From: Streptomyces violaceusniger
GTDB lineage: Bacteria > Actinomycetota > Actinomycetes > Streptomycetales > Streptomycetaceae
Direction: 5' to 3'
Length of the DNA stretch: 64,000 nucleotides
Assembly: GCA_005405945.1 (NCBI GenBank)
Contig: BJHW01000001.1
Coordinates: forward strand, 620,001 to 684,000
Under the pieces are notes generated by a model. The model was not told where the DNA came from. It made no database searches and saw only the letters and a list, made by a program, of their open reading frames with translations. Below are positions 11,101-23,772 of the stretch, one piece after another. The stretch's first letter is position 1; each line of letters starts with the position of its first letter. Made by a program: the position numbers and the translations under genes.

Positions 11101-14100
11101 GCCGACGCCTGCTTCCGCCAGGTGTGTGATCGCGTCGGCGAACCGCACCGGCCTGCGGATCTGGTTCGCCCAGTACTGTACGTCGGCTTCGGTCAGCGGC
11201 TCCCCGGTCACGGTGGAGATCACCAGGATCCGCGGCGGCTCGAAGGTGATGCCGTCCACCGCGCGGGCGAAGTCGTCCAGCATCGGTTCCATGAGCGCGG
11301 AGTGGAAGGCGTGCGACACCGCGAGCCCGCGCGTCTTCCAGCCCCTGTCGGCGCAGGCGCCCGCCGTCCGGGCGACGGCGTCCTCGGTACCGGAGACGAC
11401 CACGGAGGCCGGGCCGTTGACGGCGGCGATCTCCGCACCGTCCAGCAGCGGCAGGACCTCGTCCTCGGAGGCCTGCACGGCCAGCATCGCACCACCGGAG
11501 GGAAGCGCCTGCATCAAACGGCCGCGCGCACCCACCAGCACACACACATCAGGCAACGAGATCATGCCCCCCACATGCGCCGCGGCGACCTCCCCGATGG
11601 AATGCCCGACCAGATAGTCGGGTCGCACACCCCACGATTCGAGAAGGCGGAACAACGCGACCTCGACCGCGAACAGCCCGGCCTGAGCCCACACGGTCTG
11701 ATCGAGCAGCTCCTTGTCCCCACCCCACAGCACCTCACGAAGCGAACCCTCCAGCACACCCTCGAACCCGGCACACACCTCATCGAAGGCGGAGGCGAAC
11801 ACCGGAAACGCCCCATACAACCCACGGCCCATCCCCAAACGCTGCGCACCCTGACCCGTGAACACCCACGCCGACTTCGCAGGCCCGCGCACCTGCCCAC
11901 GATGCGCGTTCCGTGTCGGCTCGTCGTTGGCCAGGGCACACAGGCCGCTCATCAACTCGTCGCGGTTTCCGGCGATGAGCGCCACTCGTTCGTCGAAGGA
12001 GACGCGGGTGGTCGCCAGGGAGAACGCGACGTCGGCGGGGCCGAGGTCGGTCCGACCGTCGAGGTGCGCGGCCAGCCTCCCGGCCTGCTCCTTGAGAGCC
12101 TCCTGGGTCTTGGCGGACAGCAGGTACGGGAGGGCGCCGCCGCTCGCCTCCTCCCTCTCCGACGCGCGGACCGGTTCTGCCTGTTCGAGGATGAGGTGGG
12201 CGTTGGTGCCGCTGACGCCGAAGGAGGAGATCCCGGCCCGGCGCGGGCGCCCGTCGACCGGCCACTCCCGCGCCTGGGTCAGCAACTCCACCGCGCCCAA
12301 GGCCCAATCCACCTGCCGCGACGGCTCATCCACATGAATCGTCCGCGGCAACACCCCATGCCGCATCGCCTCCACCATCTTGATCACACCCGCCACACCA
12401 GCAGCCGCCTGCGCATGCCCCATGTTCGACTTCAACGACCCCAACCACAACGGACGCCCCTCCACACGCCCCTGCCCATACGTCGCCAACAGAGCCTGCG
12501 CCTCAATCGGATCCCCCAACCTCGTCCCCGTCCCATGCGCCTCCACCACATCCACCTCAGCCGCCGACACCCCCGCGTTCTCCAACGCCTGCCGGATCAC
12601 CCGCTGCTGCGCCAGACCATTCGGCGCCGTCAGCCCATTCGACGCACCATCCTGATTCACCGCCGAACCACGCACCACCGCCAACACCGGATGACCATGA
12701 CGACGGGCATCCGACACACGCTCCAACAACAACATCCCCACACCCTCGGACCAACCCGTACCATCCGCCGCCTCGGCAAACGACTTACAACGCCCATCCC
12801 GCGCCAGACCACCCTGCCGAGAAAACTCGATGAACGTATCCGGAGAAGCCATCACCGTCACCCCACCCGCCAACGCCAGCGAACACTCACCCGACCGCAG
12901 CGCCTGCCCAGCCAAATGCACCGCCACCAACGACGACGAACACGCCGTATCAACCGTCAAAGACGGCCCCTCCAAACCCAGCACATACGACACACGCCCC
13001 GACGCGATCGCCCCGGACGCACTGTTGAAGACATAGTCGTGATACATCATCCCGGCGAACACACCGGTCGAACTGCCACGCAGACCACGAGGATCCACCC
13101 CGGCCCGCTCCAACGCCTCCCACGAAACCTCCAACAACAACCGCTGCTGAGGATCCATCGTCAACGCCTCATTCGGACTGACACCAAAGAACCCGGGATC
13201 GAACTCCCCCGCCCCATACAAAAACCCACCCTGATCCACATAACTCGAACCAGGACGCTCCCCCGTCACATCCACCAAAGAGCCCAGATCCCAACCACGA
13301 TCCCCCGGAAAACCCGAAACAACATCACGCCCCTCCGCCACCACACCCCACAAATCCTCCGGAGACCCCACCCCACCCGGATACCGACACGCCATCCCAA
13401 TGATCGCGATCGGCTCGTGCCACGCCGCGTCGACGGACCGCACCCGCACGTCCTGCTGGGTCCCGTGCAGGTCGTCCAGCACCTTCCGCGCCAGCACAGC
13501 CGGGGACGGATGGTCGAAGACGAGGGTCGCGGGGAGCCGCAGTCCGGTGGCCTCGTTCAGGGCGTTGCGGAACTGGACGGCGGTCAGCGAGTCGAAGCCC
13601 AGCTCGCTGAAGGCGCGCCGGGCATCGACGTCCTTTCCGGACGCGAATCCGAGCACCGCCGCGACCTGGGCGAGGACAAGGTCGAGCACGGCCTGTTCAC
13701 GCTCGTCCTCCGGCAGGGCGGCCAGCGTCCGCCGCAGCTCCGTCGACCCGGCGCCGGCCGTGCCGCTCCGGCGGCGGGCGGCCGGGACCAGGCCGCGCAG
13801 CACCTCGGGGACCTGGTCGCCGTGGCCCCGAAGGGCAGGGAGGTGGAGCTTGATCGGCACCAGTGCCGGGTCGCCGTGCGCCACGGCGGCGTCGAACAGC
13901 GCGAGACCGTCGTCGACGGACAGCGGCCGTACGCCGTCGCGCTCGATCCGGTTCCGGTCAGTGTCGTCCAGCTTCGCCGCCATGCCGGTGTCGGTGTCCC
14001 AAAGACCCCAGGCGAGCGCTTGCGCGGGAAGCCCATCGGCACGGCGGTGCGCGGCGAGGGCGTCCAGGAAACTGTTCGCCGCAGCGTAGTTCCCCTGACC

Positions 14101-17100
14101 CGGCGCACCCAGGACACCCGCACCCGCCGAGAACAACACGAACGCCGACAGATCCATGTCCCTGGTCAACTCATGCAGATTCAGCGCCCCGTCCACCTTC
14201 GCACGGAACACCGCATCCAACCGCTCCGGCGTGAGCGAACCCATCACACCGTCATCCAGCACACCCGCCGCGTGAACCACACCCCGCACCGGAAACTCCG
14301 CCAGAACCTCCGCCAACGCACCCCGGTCCGCCACATCACACGCGACAACCGACACCACCGCACCCAACCCGGCCAACTCATCCCGCAACCCGGACGCACC
14401 CGCAGCCTCCACCCCCCTGCGACTGACGAGCACCACACTCCTCACACCATGAACCGCCACCAGATGCCGCGCCACCAGCGCACCCAACGCACCCGTACCA
14501 CCCGTCACCAACACCGCACCCGAATCATCAAACACCGACCCACCCCCACCCACCGACCCACCCGACACCCGCACAAGACGCCCCACACGCGCAACACCAC
14601 CCCGAACCACCACCTGCGACTCACCACAAGCCACCACAAGCGGAACATCACCCACCTCCGCATCCGCCAGAATCACACCCGCACCCGGATTCTCCGACTG
14701 CGCCGAACGCACCAACCCCCACACCGCAGCAGCACCCAAATCCACCACATCCCCACCACCCACCGACACCGCACCACACGTCAACACCACCAACCGCGAA
14801 CCCACAAAACGATCACCCACCAACCACGACCGCAACACCTCCAACACACGGCCCGTCAACGTACGCACATCCTCCCCACCAACCCTCAGCACCACCACAC
14901 CGGGAGCGGATCCACCCTCAAAGACCTCCTCCCAACTCTTCCAGTCCAGCGACGACGGCACGGACACGGAGACCGGCCGCCACTCCAGCCGGAACAGCGA
15001 GTCGTGGAACGCGGACGACACGTCGGAGGCCGCCAGCTGACCAGAACTGACCGTTCGCGAGACCAGGGACCCGACGGACAACACGGGGCGCCCGCAGTCG
15101 TCCGCGACCGACACCGCCACCTCGTTGTCCCCGGCGGACGTCACGCGGGCCCGCAGGCTGGACGCACCGGCGACGCCCAGCGTGATGTTCGACCACGCGA
15201 ACGGCAGCGCCGCCTCCTCGACATCGGTGAGGGCGACCGTGTGCAGCGCCGCGTCCAGCAGCGCCGGATGCATGCCGTACCCTCCGGCCTCGGCTCCCTC
15301 GGGCGCCGCGATCTCCGAGTAGATGTCATCGCCGAGACGCCACGCGTTGCGCAGCCCCATGAAGGTCGGGCCGTAGTCGAGCCCCACGTCGACGAGCCCG
15401 TCGTAGAAGCCGTCCAGCGAGACGGGTTCCGCGCCGGGTGGCGGCCACGCCGACAGATCGAAGGACGGCATCGGGGCTTCGGGCACGAGCCGCCCGGTCG
15501 CGTGCGGCGTCCACGGCCCGTCCGCGTCCTCGGCGCGGGAGTGGACCGACACCGGACGCCCGCCCGCCTCGTCCGGCGCGCCGACGACGACCTGTACCTG
15601 GACGCCGCCGTGCTCGGGGAGGACGAGGGGCGCCTGGATCGTGAGTTCCTCCACCGTCTCACAGCCGACCTGGTCCCCGGCGCGGAGCGCCAGTTCGACG
15701 AACCCTGTACCGGCGAGGAGCACCCGGTCGAGGATGCGGTGGTCGGCCAGCCACGGCTGCGTCTGCACCGACAGCCGGCCCGTCAGGACGACGTCCTGCG
15801 AGCCCGCCAGCGTCACGGTCGCGCCGAGCAGCGGATGCTCGGCGGCATCGAGCCCAGCCTCCGTCACGTCTCCCGAGGACTCCTCCAGCAGCCAGTACCG
15901 CTGTCGCTGGAACGGGTAGGTCGGGAGATCGGTGAGACGGGCACCCGTCCCGGCGAAGAACGCCGCCCAGTCGACAGCGATCCCGTTGGCGTGAAGCCCG
16001 GCCAACGCGGTGACGACGGCGTACGTCCCCTCCTGACTCCGACGCGCAGCAGGCACGGCCACCGCATCATCCACGATCTGCTCGACCATCGAAGTCAGCG
16101 CCGCGTCCGGCCCCACCTCAACGAACGTACGCACACCCGCTTCCGCCACATACGCCACCGCATCCGCGAACCGCACCGGACGACGCACCTGACCCACCCA
16201 GTAGCGGACGTCAACCTCGCTCAGCAACTCCCCGGTCACCGTCGACACCACCGGGATCCGCGGCGACCCGAACCTCATGCCCTCAAGCGCGCGGGCGAAC
16301 TCCTCCAGCATCGGCTCCATCAACGCCGAGTGGAACGCATGCGACACCCCCAACCGACGCGTCTTCCACCCCCTGCCCGCACACACCCCCACCACCTCGG
16401 CAACACCCTCCTCAACACCAGAAACCACCACCGACACCGGACTGTTGACCGCCGCGACCTCCACCCCACCCGGCAACAACGGCACAACCTCCCCCACCGG
16501 CGCCTGCACCGCCACCATCGCCCCACCACAGGGAAGCGCCTGCATCAGACGGCCACGCGCACCCACGAAAACGCACGCGTCGGCGAGCGAAACCATCCCA
16601 GCCACATGCGCAACGGCAACCTCCCCGATCGAATGCCCCACCAGATAATCCGGCCGCACCCCCCACGACTCCAACAGACGAAACAGCGCCACCTCCACCG
16701 CGAACAAACCCGCCTGAGCCCACACCGTCTGATCGAGCAGCCCCCTGTCCTCACCCCACACGACCTCGCGCAGCGAACCCTCCAGCACACCCTCGAACCC
16801 CGCACACACCTCATCGAACGCGGAGGCGAACACCGGAAACGCCCCATACAACCCACGCCCCATCCCCAAACACTGCGCACCCTGACCCGTGAACACCCAC
16901 GCCGACTTCCCCGCCCCCCGCACCCGCGTCACCGACGCAAGGTCACCCCGCAACGCCTCCACCGCACCCACACGATCACCAGCCACCACCACCGACCGGT
17001 ACTCGAATACCGAACGCGCACACGCCAGCGAATACCCCACATCCACCAACGCCGGAGCAGAACCCCCCTCCAGCAGATCAGCCAACCGCCCAGCCTGAGC

Positions 17101-20100
17101 CACCAGAGCATCCTCACTCCTGGCCGACAGCACAAGCGGAACAACCGACGGCACCTCACCGGACCCGCCCTCGCCATCGACCTCAGGCGCCTGCTCGACG
17201 ATCACGTGGGCATTGGTACCGCTGACGCCGAAGGAGGAGATCCCGGCCCGGCGCGGGCGCCCGTCGACCGGCCACTCCCGCGCCTCGGTCAGCAACTCGA
17301 CCGCGCCGGAGGCCCAGTCCACCTGCCGGGACGGCTCGTCTACATGGATGGTTCTGGGCAGGATGCCGTGCCGCATCGCCTCGACCATCTTGATCACACC
17401 GGCGACACCGGATGCGGTCTGCGGGTGCCCGATGTTGGACTTGATCGATCCGAGCCACAGGGGGCGGTCGTCCGGGCGTTCCTGACCGTAGGTGGCGAGG
17501 AGGGCTTGCGCCTCGATCGGGTCGCCCAGCGTCGTGCCGGTCCCGTGCGCCTCGACCGCGTCGACCTCGGACGCCGACAAGCCCGCCACCGCCAGCGCCT
17601 GCCGGATCACCCGCTGCTGGGCGAGGCCGTTCGGCGCCGTCAGCCCGTTGGACGCACCGTCCTGGTTCACCGCGGAGCCACGCATCACGGCGAGCACCGG
17701 GTGGCCGTTGCGGCGGGCGTCCGAGAGACGCTCCAAGAGCAGCATGCCCACGCCCTCGGACCAGCCCGTACCGTCCGCCGCGTCGGCGAACGCCTTGCAG
17801 CGGCCGTCCGGCGCGAGGCCGCGCTGCCGGGAGAACTCGATGAACATCGTCGGTGTGGCCATCACGGCGACCCCGCCGGCGAGCGCGAGGGAGCATTCGC
17901 CGGACCGCAGCGCCTGCGCGGCCAGGTGCAGCGCGACCAGCGACGACGAGCACGCCGTGTCCACGGTCACGGCGGGGCCTTCGAGTCCCATGACGTAGGA
18001 GATGCGCCCGGAGGCGATCGAGCCCGTGCTGTGGTTGTAGGCGTAGTCGTGGAACGCCATCCCGGCGAATACGCCGGTCGCGCTGCCCTTCAGCGACGCC
18101 GGGTCGATGCCCGCGCGTTCGAGCGCCTCCCACGAGGTCTCCAGCAGCAGCCGCTGCTGCGGGTCCATCATCAGCGCCTCATTGGGGCTGATGCCGAAGA
18201 AGCCGGCGTCGAAGTCGGCGGCGTCGTAGAGGAACCCGCCCTGGTCGGTGTAGCTGGTGTCGGGGCGCGTGCCGCTCGGGTCGACGAGACGGTTCAAGTC
18301 CCAGCCGCGGTCCGTGGGGAGGCCGGAGACGACGTCGAGTTCGTCCCGGACGACCGTCCACAGGTCCTCCGGCGACCCGATCCCTCCGGGGTAGTGGCAG
18401 GCCATGCCGACGATGGCGATCGGATCGTCGTCCACGGGGCCGGCCGGAGCGGCGGGGGACGCCGCGCCGTGCTGGAAGCCCGACACCTCGCCCAGCAGGT
18501 AGCGGGCGAGCGCCCTCGGCGTCGGGTGGTCGAAGACGAGGGTCGCGGGCAGCCGAAGCCCGGTGACCTCGTTCACCTTGTTGCGGAACTGGACGGCGGT
18601 CAGGGAGTCGAATCCGAGATCCTTGAAGGCGCGCTCGGGTTCGAGGGCCTCGGACGAGCTGAACCGCAAGACGAGCGCCACCTGCCCGAGGACGAGGTCG
18701 AGCAGGGCCGGTTCCCATTCCGCGGCGGGCAGTGCGGCGAGCCGCCGCCGCAGGAGGCCCGACTCGGCGCCGGTGCCGGCGCGGCGTCGCCGGATGGTGG
18801 GCACCAGGGCCCGGAACACCTCCGGCATGCTGTCGCCCTGCGCTCGGAGCGTGCCGATGTCCAATTTGGCGGGCACGAGTGCCGGCTCGTCCGTCGCGAG
18901 GGCGACGTCGAGGAGGGGCAGTCCTTCGTCCTCGGTGAGGGCGGACATGCCTGCCTGCGAGATCCGTGTCAGGTCGGTGTCGCTGATGTCCCCGACCATG
19001 CCGGTGTCGGTGTCCCAAAGACCCCAGGCGAGCGCTTGCGCGGGAAGCCCATCGGCACGGCGGTGCGCGGCCAGGGCGTCCAGGAAACTGTTCGCCGCAG
19101 CGTAGTTCCCCTGACCCGGCGCACCCAGGACACCCGCACCCGCCGAGAACAACACGAACGCCGACAGATCCATGTCCCTGGTCAACTCATGCAGATTCAG
19201 CGCCCCGTCCACCTTCGCACGGAACACCGCATCCAACCGCTCCGGCGTGAGCGAACCCATCACACCGTCATCCAGCACACCCGCCGCGTGAACCACACCC
19301 CGCACCGGAAACTCCGCCAGAACCTCCGCCAACGCACCCCGGTCCGCCACATCACACGCGACAACCGACACCACCGCACCCAACCCGGCCAACTCATCCC
19401 GCAACCCGGACGCACCCGCAGCCTCCACCCCCCTGCGACTGACGAGCACCACACTCCTCACACCATGAACCGCCACCAGATGCCGCGCCACCAGCGCACC
19501 CAACGCACCCGTACCACCCGTCACCAACACCGCACCCGAATCATCAAACACCGACCCACCCCCACCCACCGACCCACCCGACACCCGCACAAGACGCCCC
19601 ACACGCGCAACACCACCCCGAACCACCACCTGCGACTCACCACAAGCCACCACAAGCGGAACATCACCCACCTCCGCATCCGCCAGAATCACACCCGCAC
19701 CCGGATTCTCCGACTGCGCCGAACGCACCAACCCCCACACCGCAGCAGCACCCAAATCCACCACATCCCCACCACCCACCGACACCGCACCACACGTCAA
19801 CACCACCAACCGCGAACCCACAAAACGATCACCCACCAACCACGACCGCAACACCTCCAACACACGGCCCGTCAACGTACGCACATCCTCCCCACCAACC
19901 CTCAGCACCACCACACCGGGAGCGGATCCACCCTCAAAGACCTCCTCCCAACTCTTCCAGTCCAGCGACGACGGCACGGACACGGAGACCGGCCGCCACT
20001 CCAGCCGGAACAGGCACTCGTGAGGGGCCGGGCCCGCCGGGTCCGCTCGCCGGTCGAGGTGAGCTGGCGCGGCGGTGACCGAGCGCGCCGTCAGGACCGG

Positions 20101-23100
20101 CTGCCCGGCCGGGTCCGCGGCGTGCAGGGACACTCCGCCCGCTTCCCCGGCCCGGAGGTGTACGCGGAGGGACGCGGCGCCGACGGCGTGCAGCACCACG
20201 TCCGTCCAGGCGTGCGGCAGGGCGGCCTCGTCGCCGAACACGCCCGCGAACACGGCGGCGTGGAATGCGGCGTCGAGCAGGGCGGGATGCAGGCCGAGCC
20301 TGCCCACCTGGTCGCGCTCGTCCGGTGGGAGCTCCACCTCGGCGTAGAGGTCACCGCCGGACTGCCAGGCCGCCTTGAGTCCCTGAAACGCGGGGCCGTA
20401 CACGAGCCCCGCGTCGGCGAGGGCCGGGTAGGCGGCGCTGACGTCGAGGGGTTCGACGTCCGGCGGCGGCCAGGCCGCCAGGTCGGTGTCGCCGGGCGGT
20501 CGTGCCCCGCTGGCGGCCAGGGTGCCGGACGCATGCAGCGTCCACGGAGCCTCGCCGTCAGGGCGGGAGTGGACCGAGATCGGGCGGCGGCCGGTGCCGT
20601 CGGGCGCCGACACGGTCACCTGCACGCGCACGCCGCCTCGGGAGGGAAGCGGCAGCGGCGTCTCGACGGTGAGTTCGGCGAGGACACCGCAGCCGACCTG
20701 GTCTCCGGCGCGCAGCGCGAGTTCGACGAACGCGGCCCCGGGCAGGACGATCGTCTCGCCCACCCGGTGGTCGGCCATCCACCGCTGCGTCGCCGGGGAC
20801 AGCAGGCCGGTGAGGACGACGCCGTCCGAATCCGCGAGCGTCACCGCCGCGCCGAGGAGGAGGTGCTCAGCCGCGTCGAGCCCAGCGGCGGCGACGTCCC
20901 CGACGTCCGTGCGTGCTTCGAGCCAGTAGCGCTGGTGTTGGAAGGCGTAGGTGGGCAGGTCGACCCGTTCGCCGGGCCGCCCGGTGCAGAACACGGACCA
21001 ATCGACCGGCGCACCCGCCACATACGCCTCGGCCAACGAACAGGCAAACCTCTCCAGCCCACCCTCACCCCGACGCAGCGACGCCACCGTCACCGCCCCC
21101 ACACCAACCGCCTCCACCGTCTCACCAATACCAACCAAAAGCCCAGGATGCGGACTGCACTCCACGAAAATGCCATGCCCATCAGCCAGCAAACCCCGCG
21201 TCACCCGCTCAAACTCCACCGTCTCCCGAAGATTCGAATACCAATACCCCCCATCCAAACCAGCCGTATCCAACACACCACCCGTCACCGTCGAATAGAA
21301 CGCCACCTCACCCGACACCGGACAAACACCCGACAACTCCCCCAAAAGCCGATCACGAACCCCCTCCACAAACCCCGAATGCGACGCATAATCCACCGGA
21401 ATCCAACGCGTCCGCACCCCCACCGACCCCAACCGCCCCGCCAAACCCTCCAACGCCCCCACCGCACCCGACACCACCACCGAACCCGGACCATTCACCG
21501 CCGCCAGCTGCAAACTCCCATCACCACCCGCCAAAAACTCCCCCACCCGCCCGGCCGACAACCCAACCGACAACATCCCCCCACACCCGGCCAACTCCTC
21601 ACCGATCACCCGACTCCGCAACACCACCACCCGAGCCCCATCCACCAACGACAAACCACCCGCCACCACCGCCGCCGCAATCTCCCCCTGCGAATGACCC
21701 ACCACCGCCGACGGCACCACACCACACGAACGCCACAACCCCGCCAACGACACCATCACCGCCCACAACACCGGCTGCACCACATCCACCGCCTCCAACG
21801 ACGGCGCACCCGAAACCCCCCGCACCACCTCCAACAAATCCCAATCCACAAACCCACCCAACGCCTCACCACAACGCCCCATCCACCCCGCGAACACCGG
21901 CGAAGCATCCAACAACCCCACCGCCATCCCCACCCACTGCGACCCCTGACCCGGAAAAACAAAAACCACATCCGAATCAGAAACAACCGACCCCGTGACG
22001 ACACCAGGGTGCTGGTCACCGACGGCCAGCGCGTCCAGGCCGGAATGGAGGGCGTCCCGGGTTCCGCCGAGGACGACGGCGCGGTGGGTGAACGCGGTGC
22101 GTCCTGTGTGGAGGGCGTGACCGATGTCGCGCGGATCACGGGCGTGCCCGTCCCGGAGGAAGGAGGCGAGCCGTCCCGCCTGCTCCTGGAGGGCCTCGGC
22201 GGTCGTGCCCGAGACCGGCAGCGGGATGATCCCTGAGGGGTCCGCCAGGAGCGCGGGCTTGCTCGCGTCCGCAGTGGACTCCTCCGCCGCGGGCTCCTCC
22301 TCCGGGGGCTGCTCCGCCGGGGCGGCTTCGAGGATGACATGGGCATTGGTGCCGCTGATGCCGAACGAGGACACCCCGGCCCGGCGCGGATGGTCGTTCT
22401 CCGGCCAGTCGATGCGCTCGGTCAGCAGCCTGACGTTCCCCGCCGTCCAGTCGACGTGCGTGCTGGGCCGCGTGACGTGCAGGGTCTCGGGAAGGACGCC
22501 CTCCCGGATGGCCATGACCATCTTGATGACGCCACCGACACCGGCCGCCGCCTGCGCGTGCCCGATGTTGGACTTCAACGACCCCAGCCACAGCGGGCGG
22601 TCCTCCGGCCGGTCCCGCCCATAGGTCGCCAAAAGCGCCTGCGCCTCGATCGGATCGCCCAGCGTCGTCCCCGTCCCGTGCGCCTCGACCGCGTCCACCT
22701 CGGACGCGGGCACGCCCGCCGCCGCCAGCGCCTGCCGGATCACCCGCTGCTGCGACGGCCCGTTCGGCGCGGTCAGCCCGTTGGACGCGCCGTCCTGGTT
22801 GATCGCCGAGCCGCGCACGACCGCGAGCACCTCGTGACCGTTGCGCCGAGCATCGGACAGCCGCTCCATGAGCACGACCGCGACGCCCTCGGACCAGGAC
22901 GTCCCATCCGCCGAGTCGGAGAACGCCTTGCAGCGGCCGTCCGGCGCGAGGCCGCGCTGGCGGCTGAACGCGACGAACGGCGCGAGCGTGGACGTCACCA
23001 TCACGCCGCCCGCGAGCGCGAGGCCGCACTCGCGGCGGCGCAGCGCCTCGGCGGCCAGGTGGATCGCGACGAGGGAGGACGAGCACGCCGTATCGAGGGT

Positions 23101-23718
23101 GATGGCGGGGCCCTCGAAACCGAATGTGTAGGCGACCCGGCCGGAGATCACCGACGCGGCGCCGGAGGTGGCCATGTAGGTCTCGGTGACCTCGGGGTCG
23201 CTCTCGATGTCGCGGTAGAGCTGCATGCCGGACCCGACGAACACGCCGACGTCACGGCCCCGCTGGGAGCGGGGGTCGATCCCGGCGCGTTCGAACGCCT
23301 CCCAGGAGACCTCCAGCAAGAGCCGCTGTTGCGGGTCGGTCGCGAGCGCCTCGGCGGGGCTCATCCCGAAGAAGCCGGGGTCGAAGTCGCCCGCGTTCTC
23401 GATGAAGCCGCCCTCCAGCACGGCGGTGGCGCCCGCGGCGTCCGGGTCCGAGCCGGCGCCGACCGCCACGTCGGCGGCGTACCGGTCGAGGTCCCAGTTC
23501 CGGTCGGACGGAAACGCGCTGATCGCGTCCCCGCCGGTGGACACGAGCCGCCACAGGTCCTCCGGCGAGCCCACCCCACCCGGGTACCGGCAGCTCATCG
23601 CGATGATCGCGATGGGGTCGTGGTCTCGGCGCTCGACCTCCTGGAGGCGGCGGCGGGTCTGGTGCAGGTCGGCGGTGACCCGCTTCAGGTAGTCGAGAAG
23701 CCTCTCGTCGTTCGCCAT
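8171..23718 (-). CDS. type I PKS, three modules (4, 5, 6)
   Basis: Trimodular PKS of about 5182 residues: docking helix, then KS-AT-DH-KR-ACP three times, then a C-terminal docking tail. Start is the ATG at 23718 ([18 protein letters not shown]), preceded by GAGGAA. The continuous frame stops at 8305, but one missing base in the run at 8372-8374 moves the end into the frame that encodes [20 protein letters not shown] and a tail with [12 protein letters not shown]. This is a typical docking tail and ends at a TGA (8171-8173) just before the next PKS gene. The repaired length is an exact multiple of three. The three modules are described separately. The gene lies 54 bp downstream of the module 3 gene and is clearly part of the same operon. 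Confidence 0.93.
11269..11862. repeat. AT6 copy of AT6/AT7 paralogous repeat
   Basis: Near-identical to 5910-6503; only scattered single-base differences. Confidence 0.85.
12187..13421. repeat. KS6 copy of KS6/KS7 repeat (1235 bp)
   Basis: Partner of 6831-8065; a handful of substitutions only. Confidence 0.88.
13981..14997. repeat. KR5 copy of KR4/KR5 repeat (1017 bp)
   Basis: Essentially identical to 18997-20013 at a constant offset of 5016. It spans the structural and catalytic KR regions of module 5, including the Ser-to-Ala change. I noticed one substitution (gcgaggg versus gccaggg). Confidence 0.9.
15892..17220. repeat. AT5 copy of AT2/AT5 repeat (1329 bp)
   Basis: Nearly identical to 31313-32640 and one base longer. 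The extra base is the C missing from the run at 32335-32339 (this copy has six C at 16914-16919). It spans the AT domain and the end of the KS-AT linker. Confidence 0.9.
18997..20013. repeat. KR4 copy of KR4/KR5 repeat (1017 bp)
   Basis: Partner of 13981-14997; same length. Confidence 0.9.
20923..22002. repeat. AT4 copy of AT1/AT4 repeat (1080 bp)
   Basis: Nearly identical to 36399-37475 but three bases longer. The three extra bases are single Cs in the runs at 21360-21364, 21684-21688 and 21816-21821. It covers the methylmalonyl AT domain. Confidence 0.92.
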
Positions 23719-23772
23719 CGGTTCCTCACGCGTCCTTCTGAATGGTCCGGGGAACGGCCTGCCGCCGCCGGC

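Larger units (their letters stand above)
8400..13421 (-). other. PKS module 6: KS-AT(mal)-DH-KR-ACP
   Basis: KS complete and almost identical in DNA to KS7. AT has GHSIGE and HAFHS, hence malonyl-CoA. DH has a textbook first motif ([10 protein letters not shown]) and second motif Asp (LLDMCLH). KR has GGTGALG, LDD, LFSSGAG with the catalytic Ser, and NYAAAN, so it is an active-looking B-type KR. ACP serine is in GFDSLSAVE near 8525. Predicted outcome is a plain enoyl unit. This is the only one of the three modules in its gene with no suspicious catalytic residue. Confidence 0.87.
13480..18432 (-). other. PKS module 5: KS-AT(mal)-DH-KR-ACP, DH and KR suspect
   Basis: KS is complete ([19 protein letters not shown]). 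AT has GHSIGE and HAFHS, hence malonyl-CoA. DH motif reads [10 protein letters not shown]: His is kept but Gly is Asp and Pro is Ala (near 15705-15752), while the Asp of the second motif (LLDAALH) is present. KR is a near-identical copy of KR4, including the Ser-to-Ala change in LFSAGAG near 14120-14140; Tyr, Asn, Lys and the LDD signature remain. ACP serine is in GFDSLTAVQ near 13590. The module's reductive outcome cannot be called from sequence: enoyl, hydroxyl or keto are all possible. Confidence 0.8.
18490..23620 (-). other. PKS module 4: KS-AT(mm)-DH-KR-ACP
   Basis: KS has TACSSS, HGTGT and KSNIGH. AT has GHSQGE and YASHS, hence methylmalonyl-CoA. DH first motif reads [10 protein letters not shown]: His and Pro are kept, but the Gly is one place early and replaced by Glu at the usual position; the second motif Asp (LLDAAFH) is present, so activity is plausible. 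KR has GGTGALG, LDD (B-type) and NYAAAN, but the catalytic Ser is Ala ([10 protein letters not shown] near 19140-19160). ACP serine is in GFDSLTAVQ near 18605. Expected outcome is an alpha-methyl enoyl unit if KR4 works, or a beta-keto unit if the Ser-to-Ala change kills it. Confidence 0.85.

Noticed and set aside
13981..20013. Long direct repeats taken as transposons or a CRISPR array
   Set aside because: The repeats are paralogous PKS domains, in frame and kilobase-sized, with no spacers, inverted ends or transposase.
10708..22236. An 11.5-kb open frame of 3842 codons on the plus strand, antisense to the PKS
   Set aside because: It arises because the high-GC PKS coding strand leaves few stops in one antisense frame. 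The translated sequence is Arg/His/Pro-rich, repeats with the PKS modules and shows no protein family.
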